Part shown: piece after piece, positions 1-8,691 of the stretch
Numbering within the stretch: the stretch's first letter is position 1
Layout: each line of letters starts with the position of its first letter
Assembly (NCBI GenBank): GCA_021151835.1
Contig: JAGKWO010000053.1
Coordinates: 1 to 27,809 of the forward strand
From: Gammaproteobacteria bacterium
GTDB lineage: Bacteria > Pseudomonadota > Gammaproteobacteria > Pseudomonadales > Cellvibrionaceae
Length of the DNA: 27,809 nucleotides
Direction of reading: 5' to 3'
Made by a program: the position numbers and the translations under genes
Notes under the pieces: model-generated
What the model was told of the DNA's origin: nothing
The model's database searches: none
What the model saw: the letters and a program-made list of their open reading frames with translations, nothing else

Positions 1-119
1 CCCCAACCCTCCCCTTAAAAAGGGCGGGAGTGAATCAGCATTTGGAAATGTGGCCCTGCCTTTGAACGGGTAAGGTGTTTTAGCTCCTCCCCCCTTGCAA
101 AGGGGGAGGTTGGGAGGGG
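1..119. repeat. Inverted-repeat pair, C/G-run intergenic repeat (left end cut by window)
   Basis: Positions 1-30 (CCCCAACCCTCCCC... then AGGGCGGGAG) are an imperfect reverse complement of positions 84-119 (CTCCTCCCCCC... then GAGGTTGGGAGGGG). About 53 bp of unrelated sequence separates them. The right arm also folds on itself, since CTCCCCCC pairs with GGGGGAG around TTGCAAA. This looks like a REP- or MITE-type intergenic repeat upstream of cysT, and the left arm probably continues outside the window. It encodes nothing. I infer a repeat family only from the inverted pair; copy number cannot be seen here. Confidence 0.6.
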
Positions 120-166
120 ATAAAAACCGGTTTCCTGACCACAGGTACTAAATTAGAGAGTTGTAC

Positions 167-1051
167 ATGAGTGAAATTACCTCTACGGCGTTGGCATCAG
201 CATCGCCTTATCCCAGTGCAAAAAAACGTTGGGTGAAAAAATCGGTGTTGCCCGGCTTTGGTTTATCGCTCGGACTCGCCGCACTTTACGCCAGTCTGAT
301 TGTATTTATTCCACTCGCCGGACTCGTCCTCAAATCATTGGAGCTAAGCTGGCCAGAACTCTGGGCAGTGATTAGTAATCCGCGTTCAGTTGCCAGTTAT
401 AGACTTACTTTCGGCGCTGCTTTCACTGCTGCTGGCATCAACTTATTTTTTGGTTTGATCGTCGCATGGGTATTAGTGCGTTACGATTTTTTTGGCAAGC
501 GTGTCATTGACGCATTGGTTGATTTACCTTTCGCATTACCTACCGCCGTTGCCGGTATTGCACTCACCGCGCTTTACACTACCAAAGGCTGGGTTGGCCA
601 ATGGTTTTGGCTTGCAGATATTAAAATTGCCTATACCTGGTTAGGTGTTACTGTTGCACTAACGTTTATCGGGTTGCCATTCGTTGTGCGCACAGTGCAA
701 CCGGTACTGGCAGACCTTGAAGCAGAAGTCGAAGAAGCCGCCGCCAGTTTGGGCGCATCGCGCTGGCAAACCTTTAGCCGCGTATTACTCCCCGCATTAT
801 TGCCTTCATTATTAACCGGCTTTGCACTCGCATTTGCCCGCGCTATCGGCGAATACGGCTCGGTGGTTTTTATCAGCGGCAACATGCCTTATAAAACGGA
901 AATTACCCCATTATTAATCATGACCAAACTGGAACAATTTGATTACGCCGGTGCGGCTGCATTGGGCGCGGTCATGCTGGTATTTTCTTTCGTTTTATTA
1001 TTAATCATTAACTTGCTCCAGCATTGGAGCCACAAGCGTACAGGAGGCTGA
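167..1051 (+). CDS. cysT: Sulfate/thiosulfate ABC transporter permease CysT (CysU)
   Basis: Inner-membrane permease of 294 residues. With CysW it forms the channel for sulfate or thiosulfate import driven by CysA. The protein is very hydrophobic, with a first membrane segment near residues 30-55 and further segments throughout. The binding-protein-dependent permease EAA loop (EEAAASLGASRW) is near residues 187-200, followed by LLPALLPSLLTG, the coupling site for the ATPase. An in-frame TTG lies 6 bp upstream, but ATG at 167 gives the better start, with AGAGAG 7-13 bases upstream. The stop is 2 bp before cysW, so the genes are co-transcribed. The partner binding protein (Sbp or CysP) is not next to it in the window. 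Confidence in the family is high; sulfate versus thiosulfate cannot be separated. Confidence 0.93.
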   Translation: MSEITSTALASASPYPSAKKRWVKKSVLPGFGLSLGLAALYASLIVFIPLAGLVLKSLELSWPELWAVISNPRSVASYRLTFGAAFTAAGINLFFGLIVAWVLVRYDFFGKRVIDALVDLPFALPTAVAGIALTALYTTKGWVGQWFWLADIKIAYTWLGVTVALTFIGLPFVVRTVQPVLADLEAEVEEAAASLGASRWQTFSRVLLPALLPSLLTGFALAFARAIGEYGSVVFISGNMPYKTEITPLLIMTKLEQFDYAGAAALGAVMLVFSFVLLLIINLLQHWSHKRTGG

Positions 1052-1053
1052 TC

Positions 1054-1950
1054 ATGGCTGGTGCAATTTCATCATTAGGTAACCGCAAAACCGGTACTGC
1101 ACATGCCGCCACGAGTGAAGCTGCCTGGGTACGTGTTGTTTTGATTACAACCGCATTAACATTTTTAGCACTATTTTTATTTTTACCACTGGTCATCGTT
1201 TTCAAAGAAGCATTTGCCAAAGGTATCGATGTTTACCTGGCGTCGGTGAGCGAGCCCGCCGCTGCACACGCGATCAAATTGACCCTTATCGCTGCCGGTA
1301 TTGCGGTACCGTGTAATGTAATTTTTGGTTTGGCAGCGGCCTGGGCCATTGCGAAATTCGATTTCCGCGGCAAACAATTGGTGATCACTTTGATCGATCT
1401 GCCGTTCGCTGTGTCACCAGTGATTGCCGGTTTGATCTATATGTTGTTATTTGGTCGCCAGGGATTTTTTGGCCCCTGGCTCGGTGAGCATGATATTCAA
1501 ATTATGTTTGCTGTTCCCGGTATCGTACTCGCGACAGTCTTCATTACTTTTCCGTTTGTTGCGCGCGAATTAATTCCGTTGATGCAGGAACAGGGCAAAG
1601 AGCAAGAGGAAGCGGCGATTACCCTGGGGGCAAGTGGCTGGAAAATGTTCTGGCGGGTCACCTTGCCTTCGGTCAAATGGGCCCTGCTCTATGGCATGAT
1701 TTTATGTAACGCCCGGGCGATGGGTGAATTCGGTGCGGTGAGCGTGGTTTCTGGAAAAATTCGCGAGCAAACCAACACACTGCCACTGCATATCGAAATT
1801 TTATACAACGAATATCAATTTGCCGCTGCCTTTGCCGTTGCGTCACTGCTGGCATTGTTGGCGCTGGTGACCCTGGTATTGAAGAGCCTGCTGGAATGGA
1901 AAGCAGCGCGTGAACACGAGCTGGCCGTGCGTGCGGCAAATGCTCAATAA
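1054..1950 (+). CDS. cysW: Sulfate/thiosulfate ABC transporter permease CysW
   Basis: Second inner-membrane permease subunit, 298 residues. The EAA loop is near residues 184-200 (EEAAITLGASGWKMFWRVTLP), and about six hydrophobic segments are visible. ATG at 1054 is chosen because AGGAGG lies 6 bp upstream; an upstream in-frame TTG inside cysT has no such site. The first 25 residues are polar and cytoplasmic. The final residues (EHELAVRAANAQ) form a hydrophilic tail. The gene sits 2 bp after cysT and 46 bp before cysA, the usual order in proteobacterial sulfate import operons. CysW is distinguished from CysT by gene order and by sequence features such as ARAMGEFGAVSVVSG. Confidence 0.93.
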   Translation: MAGAISSLGNRKTGTAHAATSEAAWVRVVLITTALTFLALFLFLPLVIVFKEAFAKGIDVYLASVSEPAAAHAIKLTLIAAGIAVPCNVIFGLAAAWAIAKFDFRGKQLVITLIDLPFAVSPVIAGLIYMLLFGRQGFFGPWLGEHDIQIMFAVPGIVLATVFITFPFVARELIPLMQEQGKEQEEAAITLGASGWKMFWRVTLPSVKWALLYGMILCNARAMGEFGAVSVVSGKIREQTNTLPLHIEILYNEYQFAAAFAVASLLALLALVTLVLKSLLEWKAAREHELAVRAANAQ

Positions 1951-1996
1951 GGCATTCATTTTATTTGCGCGAACTCTTAATTAACGAGAAAACTCT

Positions 1997-3055
1997 ATGA
2001 GCATTCAAGTCCGCAACTTACACAAACATTTTGGTAATTTTACGGCGTTAAATAACGTCTCCCTGGATTTCCCCACCGGCGAACTGGTTGCCCTGCTCGG
2101 CCCTTCCGGTTGCGGAAAAACCACACTGCTGCGCATTATTGCCGGCCTGGAAAATCCGGATGCAGGCAATGTCCTTTTCCACGGTGAAGATGCAACCAAT
2201 GTGCACGTACGCGAGCGTAATGTCGGCTTCGTATTCCAGCATTACGCGCTCTTTCGTCACATGACGGTCTTCGATAACGTCGCCTTCGGTTTAACCGTTC
2301 GCCCGAAAGAAACGCGTCCGACCAAAGAATTTATCAATAAGCGCGTGCACGAATTATTGGAACTGGTGCAGCTGGATTGGCTGGCAGACCGTTACCCGCA
2401 TCAGCTCTCCGGCGGCCAACGTCAACGTATCGCTTTAGCGCGTGCACTGGCGGTTGAACCCAAAGTGTTATTGCTGGACGAACCCTTCGGTGCGCTGGAT
2501 GCAAAAGTGCGTAAGGATTTGCGTCGCTGGTTGCGTCGCTTGCATGACGAATTACACATCACTTCCATTTTTGTAACCCACGACCAGGAAGAAGCCATGG
2601 AAGTGGCTGATAAAATTGTGGTGCTGAATAAAGGCCAAATCGAACAAATTGGTACACCGGATGATATTTACAATAATCCGGCCAGTCCATTTGTGTACGA
2701 TTTTATCGGCCAGGTCAATTTATTCCACAGCCGTGTGAATAATGGTTGGGCACATATTGGCGATTACAAATTACCCGCACCCGAGCACAATGGCGTTGAT
2801 GATCATGCAGCAATTGCGTATGTACGCCCACACGATATTGAACTGAGCGAACAACCAAGCGATGGCGCCATTGCGGCGCAAGTAGCCCATGTCAGTACTG
2901 CGGGTTCGGTATTGCGCATTGAATTGCAGCACCAGCTCAATAGCGACGTATTGCATGTGGAATTACCACGCGCCCAGGAACGTTCGCTTAACCTGAGTGT
3001 CGGTGCACGCGTATTTGCCCGCCCTACCAATTCCAAAATTTTCCTGCAGAAATAA
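1997..3055 (+). CDS. cysA: Sulfate/thiosulfate import ATP-binding protein CysA
   Basis: ATPase subunit of 352 residues, matching the usual CysA length. It hydrolyses ATP at the cytoplasmic face of CysTW. Walker A (GPSGCGKTT) is at 35-43, the Q-loop at Q81, the ABC signature LSGGQ at 137-141, Walker B (VLLLDEP) at 157-163 and the switch histidine at H196 (VTHDQEEAMEVAD). The C-terminal third, from about 235, is a TOBE-like regulatory domain containing IAYVRPHDIEL, as in the CysA/MalK group. The start ATG follows ACGAGAA. It is the last gene of the operon and is followed by a strong hairpin terminator. Confidence 0.95.
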   Translation: MSIQVRNLHKHFGNFTALNNVSLDFPTGELVALLGPSGCGKTTLLRIIAGLENPDAGNVLFHGEDATNVHVRERNVGFVFQHYALFRHMTVFDNVAFGLTVRPKETRPTKEFINKRVHELLELVQLDWLADRYPHQLSGGQRQRIALARALAVEPKVLLLDEPFGALDAKVRKDLRRWLRRLHDELHITSIFVTHDQEEAMEVADKIVVLNKGQIEQIGTPDDIYNNPASPFVYDFIGQVNLFHSRVNNGWAHIGDYKLPAPEHNGVDDHAAIAYVRPHDIELSEQPSDGAIAAQVAHVSTAGSVLRIELQHQLNSDVLHVELPRAQERSLNLSVGARVFARPTNSKIFLQK

Positions 3056-3088
3056 TTTTTCCTGCACTATTTTTCCGTTCGCCATTTC

Positions 3089-3117
3089 AAGGCGGTGACG
3101 CAAGTCACCGCCTTTTT
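3089..3117 (+). terminator. Rho-independent terminator of cysTWA
   Basis: A 9-bp perfect stem (GGCGGTGAC at 3091-3099 with GTCACCGCC at 3104-3112) has a 4-base loop. It is followed by TTTTT and lies 36 bp after the cysA stop. Confidence 0.9.
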
Positions 3118-3478
3118 GTTACCTGGTATTTTTAAATACAGTTGTGCGGCTATTTTTTGCTAAATTCTGCTTATTTTTAATCATCATAATGATAAACACT
3201 GCACTTAAATTCACTTTCGCTTATAACCGTATTGGTTATTTTTCCCGTTAGTAATTTTGTTATAAGTTTATAGATTTAAATTCCTTCTTAAGTGTGCAAT
3301 TTAACGCATAGAATGCTTACACAAATTTACCAGTTAACACATTCTGTTTTAGCGTTACGTTAGCGTGCCATTAAAAGTTAAGAGCGTTACAAAAAAATTA
3401 ACAAACGGTCATTACGGTTCGATACACCAACACGTCATAACTACTCTATTTGGGCTAAAAACTTTTTGAGGAATCATC
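3118..3478. other. A+T-rich intergenic region before the SfnR-like gene
   Basis: No convincing gene. It holds a loose dyad AATCATCATAATGATAAAC near 3179-3197 and two direct copies of AGCGTTAC at 3351-3358 and 3383-3390. These may be regulator sites for the activator gene at 3479, but no known operator is matched. I found no TGGCAC-N5-TTGC sigma-54 promoter on the plus strand. Confidence 0.4.
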
Positions 3479-4783
3479 GTGAGCCAGGAACTTAAACAAC
3501 CGGTTCTTTTATCCCTGGAAGGAGGCAATGCGCAACCATTATCGGTGAGGGCAAAAGCCTTGGTCTTTTCTGATCCCATATCCGCAACCTTGCTTGAATA
3601 TATCGAGCGAATTGCACCCAGTGAAGCACCGGTGTTGATTGGTGGTGAAACAGGGACTGGTAAAGAATTGGTCGCGCGCCACATCCATTTATTAAGCGGC
3701 CGTAAAGGGCCTTTCCTTGCCGTTAACTGCGGCGCGATCAGCGACCAACTCGCAGAAAGTGAATTGTTTGGCCATGAAGCAGGAGCATTTACCGGCGCTG
3801 TGGGCAAACGTGAAGGCTGGTTTGAAGCCGCCAACGAAGGCACGTTATTTCTCGATGAAATTGGCGATCTTCCCCTGCCTTTGCAAGTAAAACTCCTGCG
3901 CGTATTGCAGGAAAAGGAAGTGGTGCGTATTGGCTCGCGCAAATCGATTCCGGTAAATGTGCGTTTGATTGCCGCGACTAACGTGGATCTGGATTACGCA
4001 GTATCTGCCGGTCATTTTCGCCGCGATTTGTTGTACCGCATCAATATTGCGCACGTAAAATTACCACCACTGCGCGAACGCCCCGGTGATGTAATGCCAT
4101 TAGCCGAGCACTTCCTGAAAACCTATGCGCAAAAAATGGGGCATCGCTTACCGCAATTTTCTCCACAAGCGGTTGAGTTGTTATTGCATTACTCATGGCC
4201 CGGTAATATTCGCGAACTGGAAAATGTGGTGCACTTTGCATTGCTGGTTGCCAGTGGTGACAAGATTGAAGCATCGCATTTAAAAGTGACCGGTGGCTGG
4301 AATACAGGTAATCATTTCCAGCAAGTTCCACAACCGGTTCATGCACCACAATTTACCCAACCCTTTAATCAGCAGCCGCCACAAGCCAGTAACAACACCT
4401 TGCCTTACCCGGGTAATTACACCAATGGTTTTGGCAATCACGCTGCCAACTCCAACGGCAGTAGCTCTGGCGATGGCGATGATCCAATGACCGCAATTGC
4501 CAAACAATTGCGCCGTTTATTTAGCGAACAAGGCAATGGCAACCATTTCGATAACCTGGAAAGCCTGATTGTGCATGAAGCGTTTGCCCATGTGCGCTCT
4601 AACCAGGTTCATGCATCAGCGTTGCTTGGCATTTCACGCAATGTCATGCGCACATTGCTAAAACGCCACGGCTTGTTGGTGGATACTGCGTTTAGCAAAA
4701 ATATTGACAGTCATTCATTGGGCGATCATCCGTTGGACAATCACAAGGAATTATCATCGCTGGATGCAAGCTTTGCGAGTTAA
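3479..4783 (+). CDS. Sigma-54-dependent activator, SfnR-like
   Basis: Cytoplasmic enhancer-binding transcription activator of 434 residues. The AAA+ domain starts almost at once (about residue 27): Walker A GGETGTGK 55-62, the sigma-54 contact loop GAFTGA 102-107, Walker B TLFLDE 122-127, sensor I LIAATN 163-168 and WPGNIRELENV 240-250. A long Asn/Gln/Pro-rich linker runs from about 275 to 350. A Fis-type helix-turn-helix follows near the C terminus (HASALLGISRNVMRTLLKRH). There is no receiver, PAS or GAF domain, so activity is probably set by expression level or a partner. From memory the AAA+ core resembles pseudomonad SfnR, which activates sulfone/sulfonate use under sulfate starvation; cysTWA next door fits this. 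The start is GTG at 3479 with TGAGGA 6 bp upstream. The sulfur role is an inference. Confidence 0.85.
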   Translation: MSQELKQPVLLSLEGGNAQPLSVRAKALVFSDPISATLLEYIERIAPSEAPVLIGGETGTGKELVARHIHLLSGRKGPFLAVNCGAISDQLAESELFGHEAGAFTGAVGKREGWFEAANEGTLFLDEIGDLPLPLQVKLLRVLQEKEVVRIGSRKSIPVNVRLIAATNVDLDYAVSAGHFRRDLLYRINIAHVKLPPLRERPGDVMPLAEHFLKTYAQKMGHRLPQFSPQAVELLLHYSWPGNIRELENVVHFALLVASGDKIEASHLKVTGGWNTGNHFQQVPQPVHAPQFTQPFNQQPPQASNNTLPYPGNYTNGFGNHAANSNGSSSGDGDDPMTAIAKQLRRLFSEQGNGNHFDNLESLIVHEAFAHVRSNQVHASALLGISRNVMRTLLKRHGLLVDTAFSKNIDSHSLGDHPLDNHKELSSLDASFAS

Positions 4784-4793
4784 TGTATAAACA

Positions 4794-6044
4794 ATGGAAT
4801 CACTAATCGACAACGAAAGTGCATCACAGCAATTGGAAGTACATGCCGCGCGAATTCGTTCAAGCGGCATTCTTGCTCGCAGTACCCACCTGCACAGCTT
4901 ATTTGAATACCTTTACCAATGTTACCTGTCCAATAAAATTCCCAAGGAATTGGAAATTGCGATTGAAGGCCTTGGTCGTGAAGAGAGTTTCGATGTAACC
5001 CAGGACGCGTTGGTTCGGGTTTACATGCATAAATTGCGACGCAAGCTTGATGACTTTTATGATGATGAAGGCAAATCCCTTTCGCATCGCCTGCAGTTAC
5101 CCAAGGGTGAATATCGTTTTGTTTTGCAACCGCAGGATAATAATATCCAACAGCCGGTAAACAATGTACCTGCCAACACTTTTTTTTCCGGTATACAGAT
5201 AACCCCCAGGTTTCTGGGCGGGATTATCGCTGTGCTCTTGTTAATTAATTTAGCGTTATTATATTTTTGGCCTGCGCCGACCAACCTCAACCAGGTTCGC
5301 GACAGTACCTTATGGCAACCATTGCTTACTGATAATAAAACCACACTATTGGTGGTTGGTGATTATTATATTTTTGCTGAGAGTGATAATGGTTCCAATG
5401 TAAATCGTTTGGTACGGGATTTTGATATTAATTCGCCAATTGACCTTGCCAGTTATTTACAGCTTTACCCTGAACAAGCAGAACATAAATTCGATATAAG
5501 CTTGAGCTACCTGCCCACCAGCTCCGCACAAGCACTCAACAAAATCAGCCCGATTATTAATAATGCGCGCAATCCCGTGCAGACAATCATGGCTTCGCAG
5601 TTAACTGCCGAACAATTACGTAACAACAACATTGTTTATATCGGTCATTTAAGCGGTTTGGGATTATTATCCGACCAGGTATTTGCCCATTCGCACTTTG
5701 CGGTCGGCGATACAGGCTTTGATGAATTGGTTGATAAAGAAACCGGCACGCGTTATATCAATGCACGTGGAATTCCTGGCGCGCCGGCCAATACGCAACA
5801 ACATTATGCCTATCTATCGAGTTTTACCGGACCTGCGAATAATCGATTTGTCATTATTGCAGGCTTACGTGATGCCGGCTTAATTGAACTGGCAAATATT
5901 GTCAGCGATAGTGATTCTTTAAAAGTTATCACCGAAAAAAATCCCTCGCTTTTTTTTGAAGCTGTATACCAGGCAAATGCCGTAGGACAAAATATTGGGG
6001 CTGCACAACCGGTTAGTATCAAGCCACTACCATCAGCCAAATAA
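4794..6044 (+). CDS. Membrane-anchored DNA-binding regulator with periplasmic domain
   Basis: Protein of 416 residues in three parts. Residues about 25-112 match a winged-helix-like N-terminal module seen at the start of many multidomain regulators. Its hallmarks are LHSLFEYLYQCYL, ELEIAIEGLGREESFD, DALVRVYMHKLRRKLDDFY and LPKGEYRF. One membrane segment follows at 140-159 (LGGIIAVLLLINLALLYFW). The remaining roughly 255 residues would be periplasmic and match no domain I recognise. The layout is like CadC/ToxR regulators, with sensing outside and DNA binding inside. It starts 10 bp after the SfnR-like gene and is probably co-transcribed with it. What it senses is unknown. Function as a transcription regulator is inferred from the N-terminal module. 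Confidence 0.7.
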   Translation: MESLIDNESASQQLEVHAARIRSSGILARSTHLHSLFEYLYQCYLSNKIPKELEIAIEGLGREESFDVTQDALVRVYMHKLRRKLDDFYDDEGKSLSHRLQLPKGEYRFVLQPQDNNIQQPVNNVPANTFFSGIQITPRFLGGIIAVLLLINLALLYFWPAPTNLNQVRDSTLWQPLLTDNKTTLLVVGDYYIFAESDNGSNVNRLVRDFDINSPIDLASYLQLYPEQAEHKFDISLSYLPTSSAQALNKISPIINNARNPVQTIMASQLTAEQLRNNNIVYIGHLSGLGLLSDQVFAHSHFAVGDTGFDELVDKETGTRYINARGIPGAPANTQQHYAYLSSFTGPANNRFVIIAGLRDAGLIELANIVSDSDSLKVITEKNPSLFFEAVYQANAVGQNIGAAQPVSIKPLPSAK

Positions 6045-6286
6045 TTCCCGGGATTTTTTAACCGCACTATTTTTAAAACTCCTGCTTTTCACATTCTTGT
6101 TTTATTGAATCCAATCGTTTACCAGGCATTCTTTTACGAAAAGCTTGCAAGACTCTTACTTATTAACGTTAATCCGCACGATATAACTGTACTTAACTGG
6201 ATTATGTGTTTAATTTTGCACACTCTGGGTTATTGCCAATTAGTTTTTGGTTTTACTCCCGGATTTTTATTCTCAGGTTTATGTGC

Positions 6287-8389
6287 ATGAAATATTTATT
6301 AAAACCCCTACCTTTCGCTATTGCCGCTGCGGTGAGTGCAACACCTTCCTTTGCCGCTGATACGTCCAGCGATAACAATGCGTCCATAACAATTGCTAAA
6401 ACGGATACAAAAAACACCCAATTGGAAACTGTGGTGGTTCTCGGACACCAGGTCAATCAAATCGGTAAAAAGCTTTCAGCGGCCGAAGGCACCGTAGGCA
6501 GTGCCGATATTGAAAATCGCCCGGTGTTGCGCACCGGCGAAATACTGGAATTTGTGCCGGGCATGGTCGTGACCCAGCACAGTGGCTCGGGTAAAGCTAA
6601 CCAATATTTTTTGCGCGGTTTTAACCTGGACCATGGGACGGATTTCAATAGCAGTATCGATGGAATGCCCATCAACATGCGCACCCATGGCCATGGCCAG
6701 GGTTACACGGATTTGAATTTTATTATCCCGGAATTAATTGGCAGTATCGATTATCGCAAAGGTGCTTATTATGCCGAGGTTGGCGATTTTTCCGGTGCTG
6801 GCGCAGCGGCGTTCAAGTTAAAAAATCGTCTGGATGAAAACCTGCTCGCATTCACCGGCGGTGAAAATAATTACGGTCGCCTGCTTGGTGCAGGTGAAGT
6901 TGAGCTAACCAAAGGCCGCTTATTAATAGGTGCAGAGCGGCAGGTATCTGACGGCCCATGGACAAGTTTGAAGGAAGATATTGATAAAACTGCGGTTAAC
7001 GCACGTTACATTAATCCATTAACGGACGGAAATTTTACACTGACATTAATGGGTTATGACAATAGCTGGAATTCGCCCGACCAGATTCCGGCGCGCGCCG
7101 TTGAACAAGGTATCATTGATGAATATGGCTCAATAAATACTACTAACAGTGGTGAGTCCAGCCGCTTCAGTTTATCCAGCCAATGGAATAATGAATCCTG
7201 GAAAGCCAATGCCTACGCCATTCATTCTGATTTGCAATTGATCGCCGATTTTACTTACTTCCTCGATGACCCCGTAAATGGAGATCAATACAAACAGGAA
7301 GACGAACGCAATATTTATGGCGGCGCCCTCTCCCATCACTGGGAATCTGAATGGTTAGATAAACCGGTTACCCATATTGTTGGTGGTGAATTTCGCTACG
7401 ATGATATTGGCAAAGTCGGGTTATACAAAACCAAAGTGCAGGAGACAATCGGTACAGTGCGGGAGGATTCAGTTAATGAAACGTCCGGCGGTATTTTTGC
7501 GCAAAGCACAATCAATGTTACCGATAAATTCAGTGCACATTTAGGTGGGCGTTATGATTATTTTACCGTTGATGTAAACAGTAATATCAATGCAAATAGC
7601 GGCGATGCATCGCAAGGAAAATTTAGTCTCAAAGCAGGTGCTACTTATTTATTTAGCGATTCACTCGAAGGATTTATCAACGCGGGCCAAGGCTTTCATT
7701 CCAATGATGCACGCGGCGCAACACTGACTGTTGATCCGGTTTCATTGGAACCGGCCGATGCCGTGGAATTAATTGTTCCCTCCAAAGGTGCAGAAATTGG
7801 TGTGCGCTTGTTTGATCAACAACGTTTTAATATTTCCACCTCGTTATGGTATCTGGAATCTGAATCGGAATTAATTTTTATCGGCGATGCCGGTCACAAT
7901 GAAGCCAGCCGTGCCTCAAAGCGCACCGGAGCTGAAATTGCCAGTTATTTCTGGTTTGATTCATCCTGGAATCTGGATGTGGAATTGGCATGGACGCGCG
8001 CGCGCTTCACTGAGAACACGCGGGAAGAGGGAAAATATGTTGATGGTTCAGTGCCATTTGTAGCCAGTACGGGTATCAGCTATGGTGGTAACAGCAATAA
8101 AGGTTGGCAGGGTTCATTGCGCTATCGTTACTTTGGTGCGCGCGTGCTGGAAAGTTTTGATGAAATAAAAGCAAACTCTACCAGCACGGTAAACCTTGGT
8201 ATTGGTTACCGTTGGGAAAAAACCACGATTGAAGTGGAAGTTCACAATTTGCTCGACAGTGACGAGCACGATATCGATTACTATTATGCATCCCGTTTAC
8301 CTGGTGAACCGGAGGAAGGTGTCGAAGACTTACACTATCATCCGGCGGAGCCACGCACCCTGCGTGCAAAAATCGAGTATCGTTTTTAA
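6287..8389 (+). CDS. TonB-dependent outer-membrane receptor with His-rich motifs
   Basis: Predicted 700-residue outer-membrane receptor. A signal peptide spans 1-23 (cleavage after SFA), a TonB-box-like ETVVVLG lies at 47-53, a plug at about 70-195, then a beta-barrel ending in an aromatic residue (KIEYRF). The plug carries LRGFNLDHGTDF and GMPINMRTHGHGQGY (HGHG at 134-137). The last 42 residues are His/Asp/Glu-rich (DEHDIDYYYASRL, LHYHPAEPRTLR). I recall this pattern from a proteobacterial receptor subfamily of unknown substrate; the His clusters raise the possibility of metal binding. ATG at 6287 is preferred because the signal peptide begins there and AGG lies 9 bp upstream; ATG at 6281 and a farther in-frame start at 6206 add non-signal sequence. 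The 242-bp leader shows no clear Fur box. Confidence 0.88.
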   Translation: MKYLLKPLPFAIAAAVSATPSFAADTSSDNNASITIAKTDTKNTQLETVVVLGHQVNQIGKKLSAAEGTVGSADIENRPVLRTGEILEFVPGMVVTQHSGSGKANQYFLRGFNLDHGTDFNSSIDGMPINMRTHGHGQGYTDLNFIIPELIGSIDYRKGAYYAEVGDFSGAGAAAFKLKNRLDENLLAFTGGENNYGRLLGAGEVELTKGRLLIGAERQVSDGPWTSLKEDIDKTAVNARYINPLTDGNFTLTLMGYDNSWNSPDQIPARAVEQGIIDEYGSINTTNSGESSRFSLSSQWNNESWKANAYAIHSDLQLIADFTYFLDDPVNGDQYKQEDERNIYGGALSHHWESEWLDKPVTHIVGGEFRYDDIGKVGLYKTKVQETIGTVREDSVNETSGGIFAQSTINVTDKFSAHLGGRYDYFTVDVNSNINANSGDASQGKFSLKAGATYLFSDSLEGFINAGQGFHSNDARGATLTVDPVSLEPADAVELIVPSKGAEIGVRLFDQQRFNISTSLWYLESESELIFIGDAGHNEASRASKRTGAEIASYFWFDSSWNLDVELAWTRARFTENTREEGKYVDGSVPFVASTGISYGGNSNKGWQGSLRYRYFGARVLESFDEIKANSTSTVNLGIGYRWEKTTIEVEVHNLLDSDEHDIDYYYASRLPGEPEEGVEDLHYHPAEPRTLRAKIEYRF

Positions 8390-8639
8390 CAAATATCGAT
8401 TTTAAAACTTGACGATTGACATGATGGTGCGCTGAATCCGGCGCACTATTTGCTCCCCTCCAATTGTTACCATTCCAGAAAATTTATCCTGAATTACAGC
8501 GCCGAATTTAGAATAGGCGCGACGCTTTTTTATTTTTCCGACCACAGATTCAAGCTGTTTTGCCTACCCTGGAAATCAGCAAGGATCGGTAATAGTGGTT
8601 GCACGTTGGCCAGCTTTTGCGGATTTATTTTGTTCATAA
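8390..8639. other. Intergenic region after the receptor, with small hairpins
   Basis: No supported gene. Two short hairpins are visible: GTGCGC/GCGCAC (8427-8432 with 8441-8446) and GCGCC/GGCGC (8499-8503 with 8516-8520). The second is followed within 6 bases by a T-rich run (CTTTTTTATTTTT), so it could help end the receptor transcript. Neither is a strong terminator by itself. Confidence 0.35.
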
Positions 8640-8676
8640 AAAAACTCCGGATTGTTGTTAACAATCCGGAGTTTTT
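8640..8676. terminator. Bidirectional terminator between receptor and exbD
   Basis: A perfect 17-bp inverted repeat (AAAAACTCCGGATTGTT at 8640-8656 and its complement at 8660-8676) has a 3-base loop. T runs follow the stem on both strands. It lies 16 bp after the exbD stop and between converging genes. Confidence 0.9.
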
Positions 8677-8691
8677 CTTTTCACGCCTGGA

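Noticed and set aside
3118..3478. Search for sigma-54 promoters in the gaps before the activator, the receptor at 6287, metY and the lsfA/tauE pair
   Set aside because: No GG-N10-GC pair in a TGGCAC-N5-TTGC context was found by eye.
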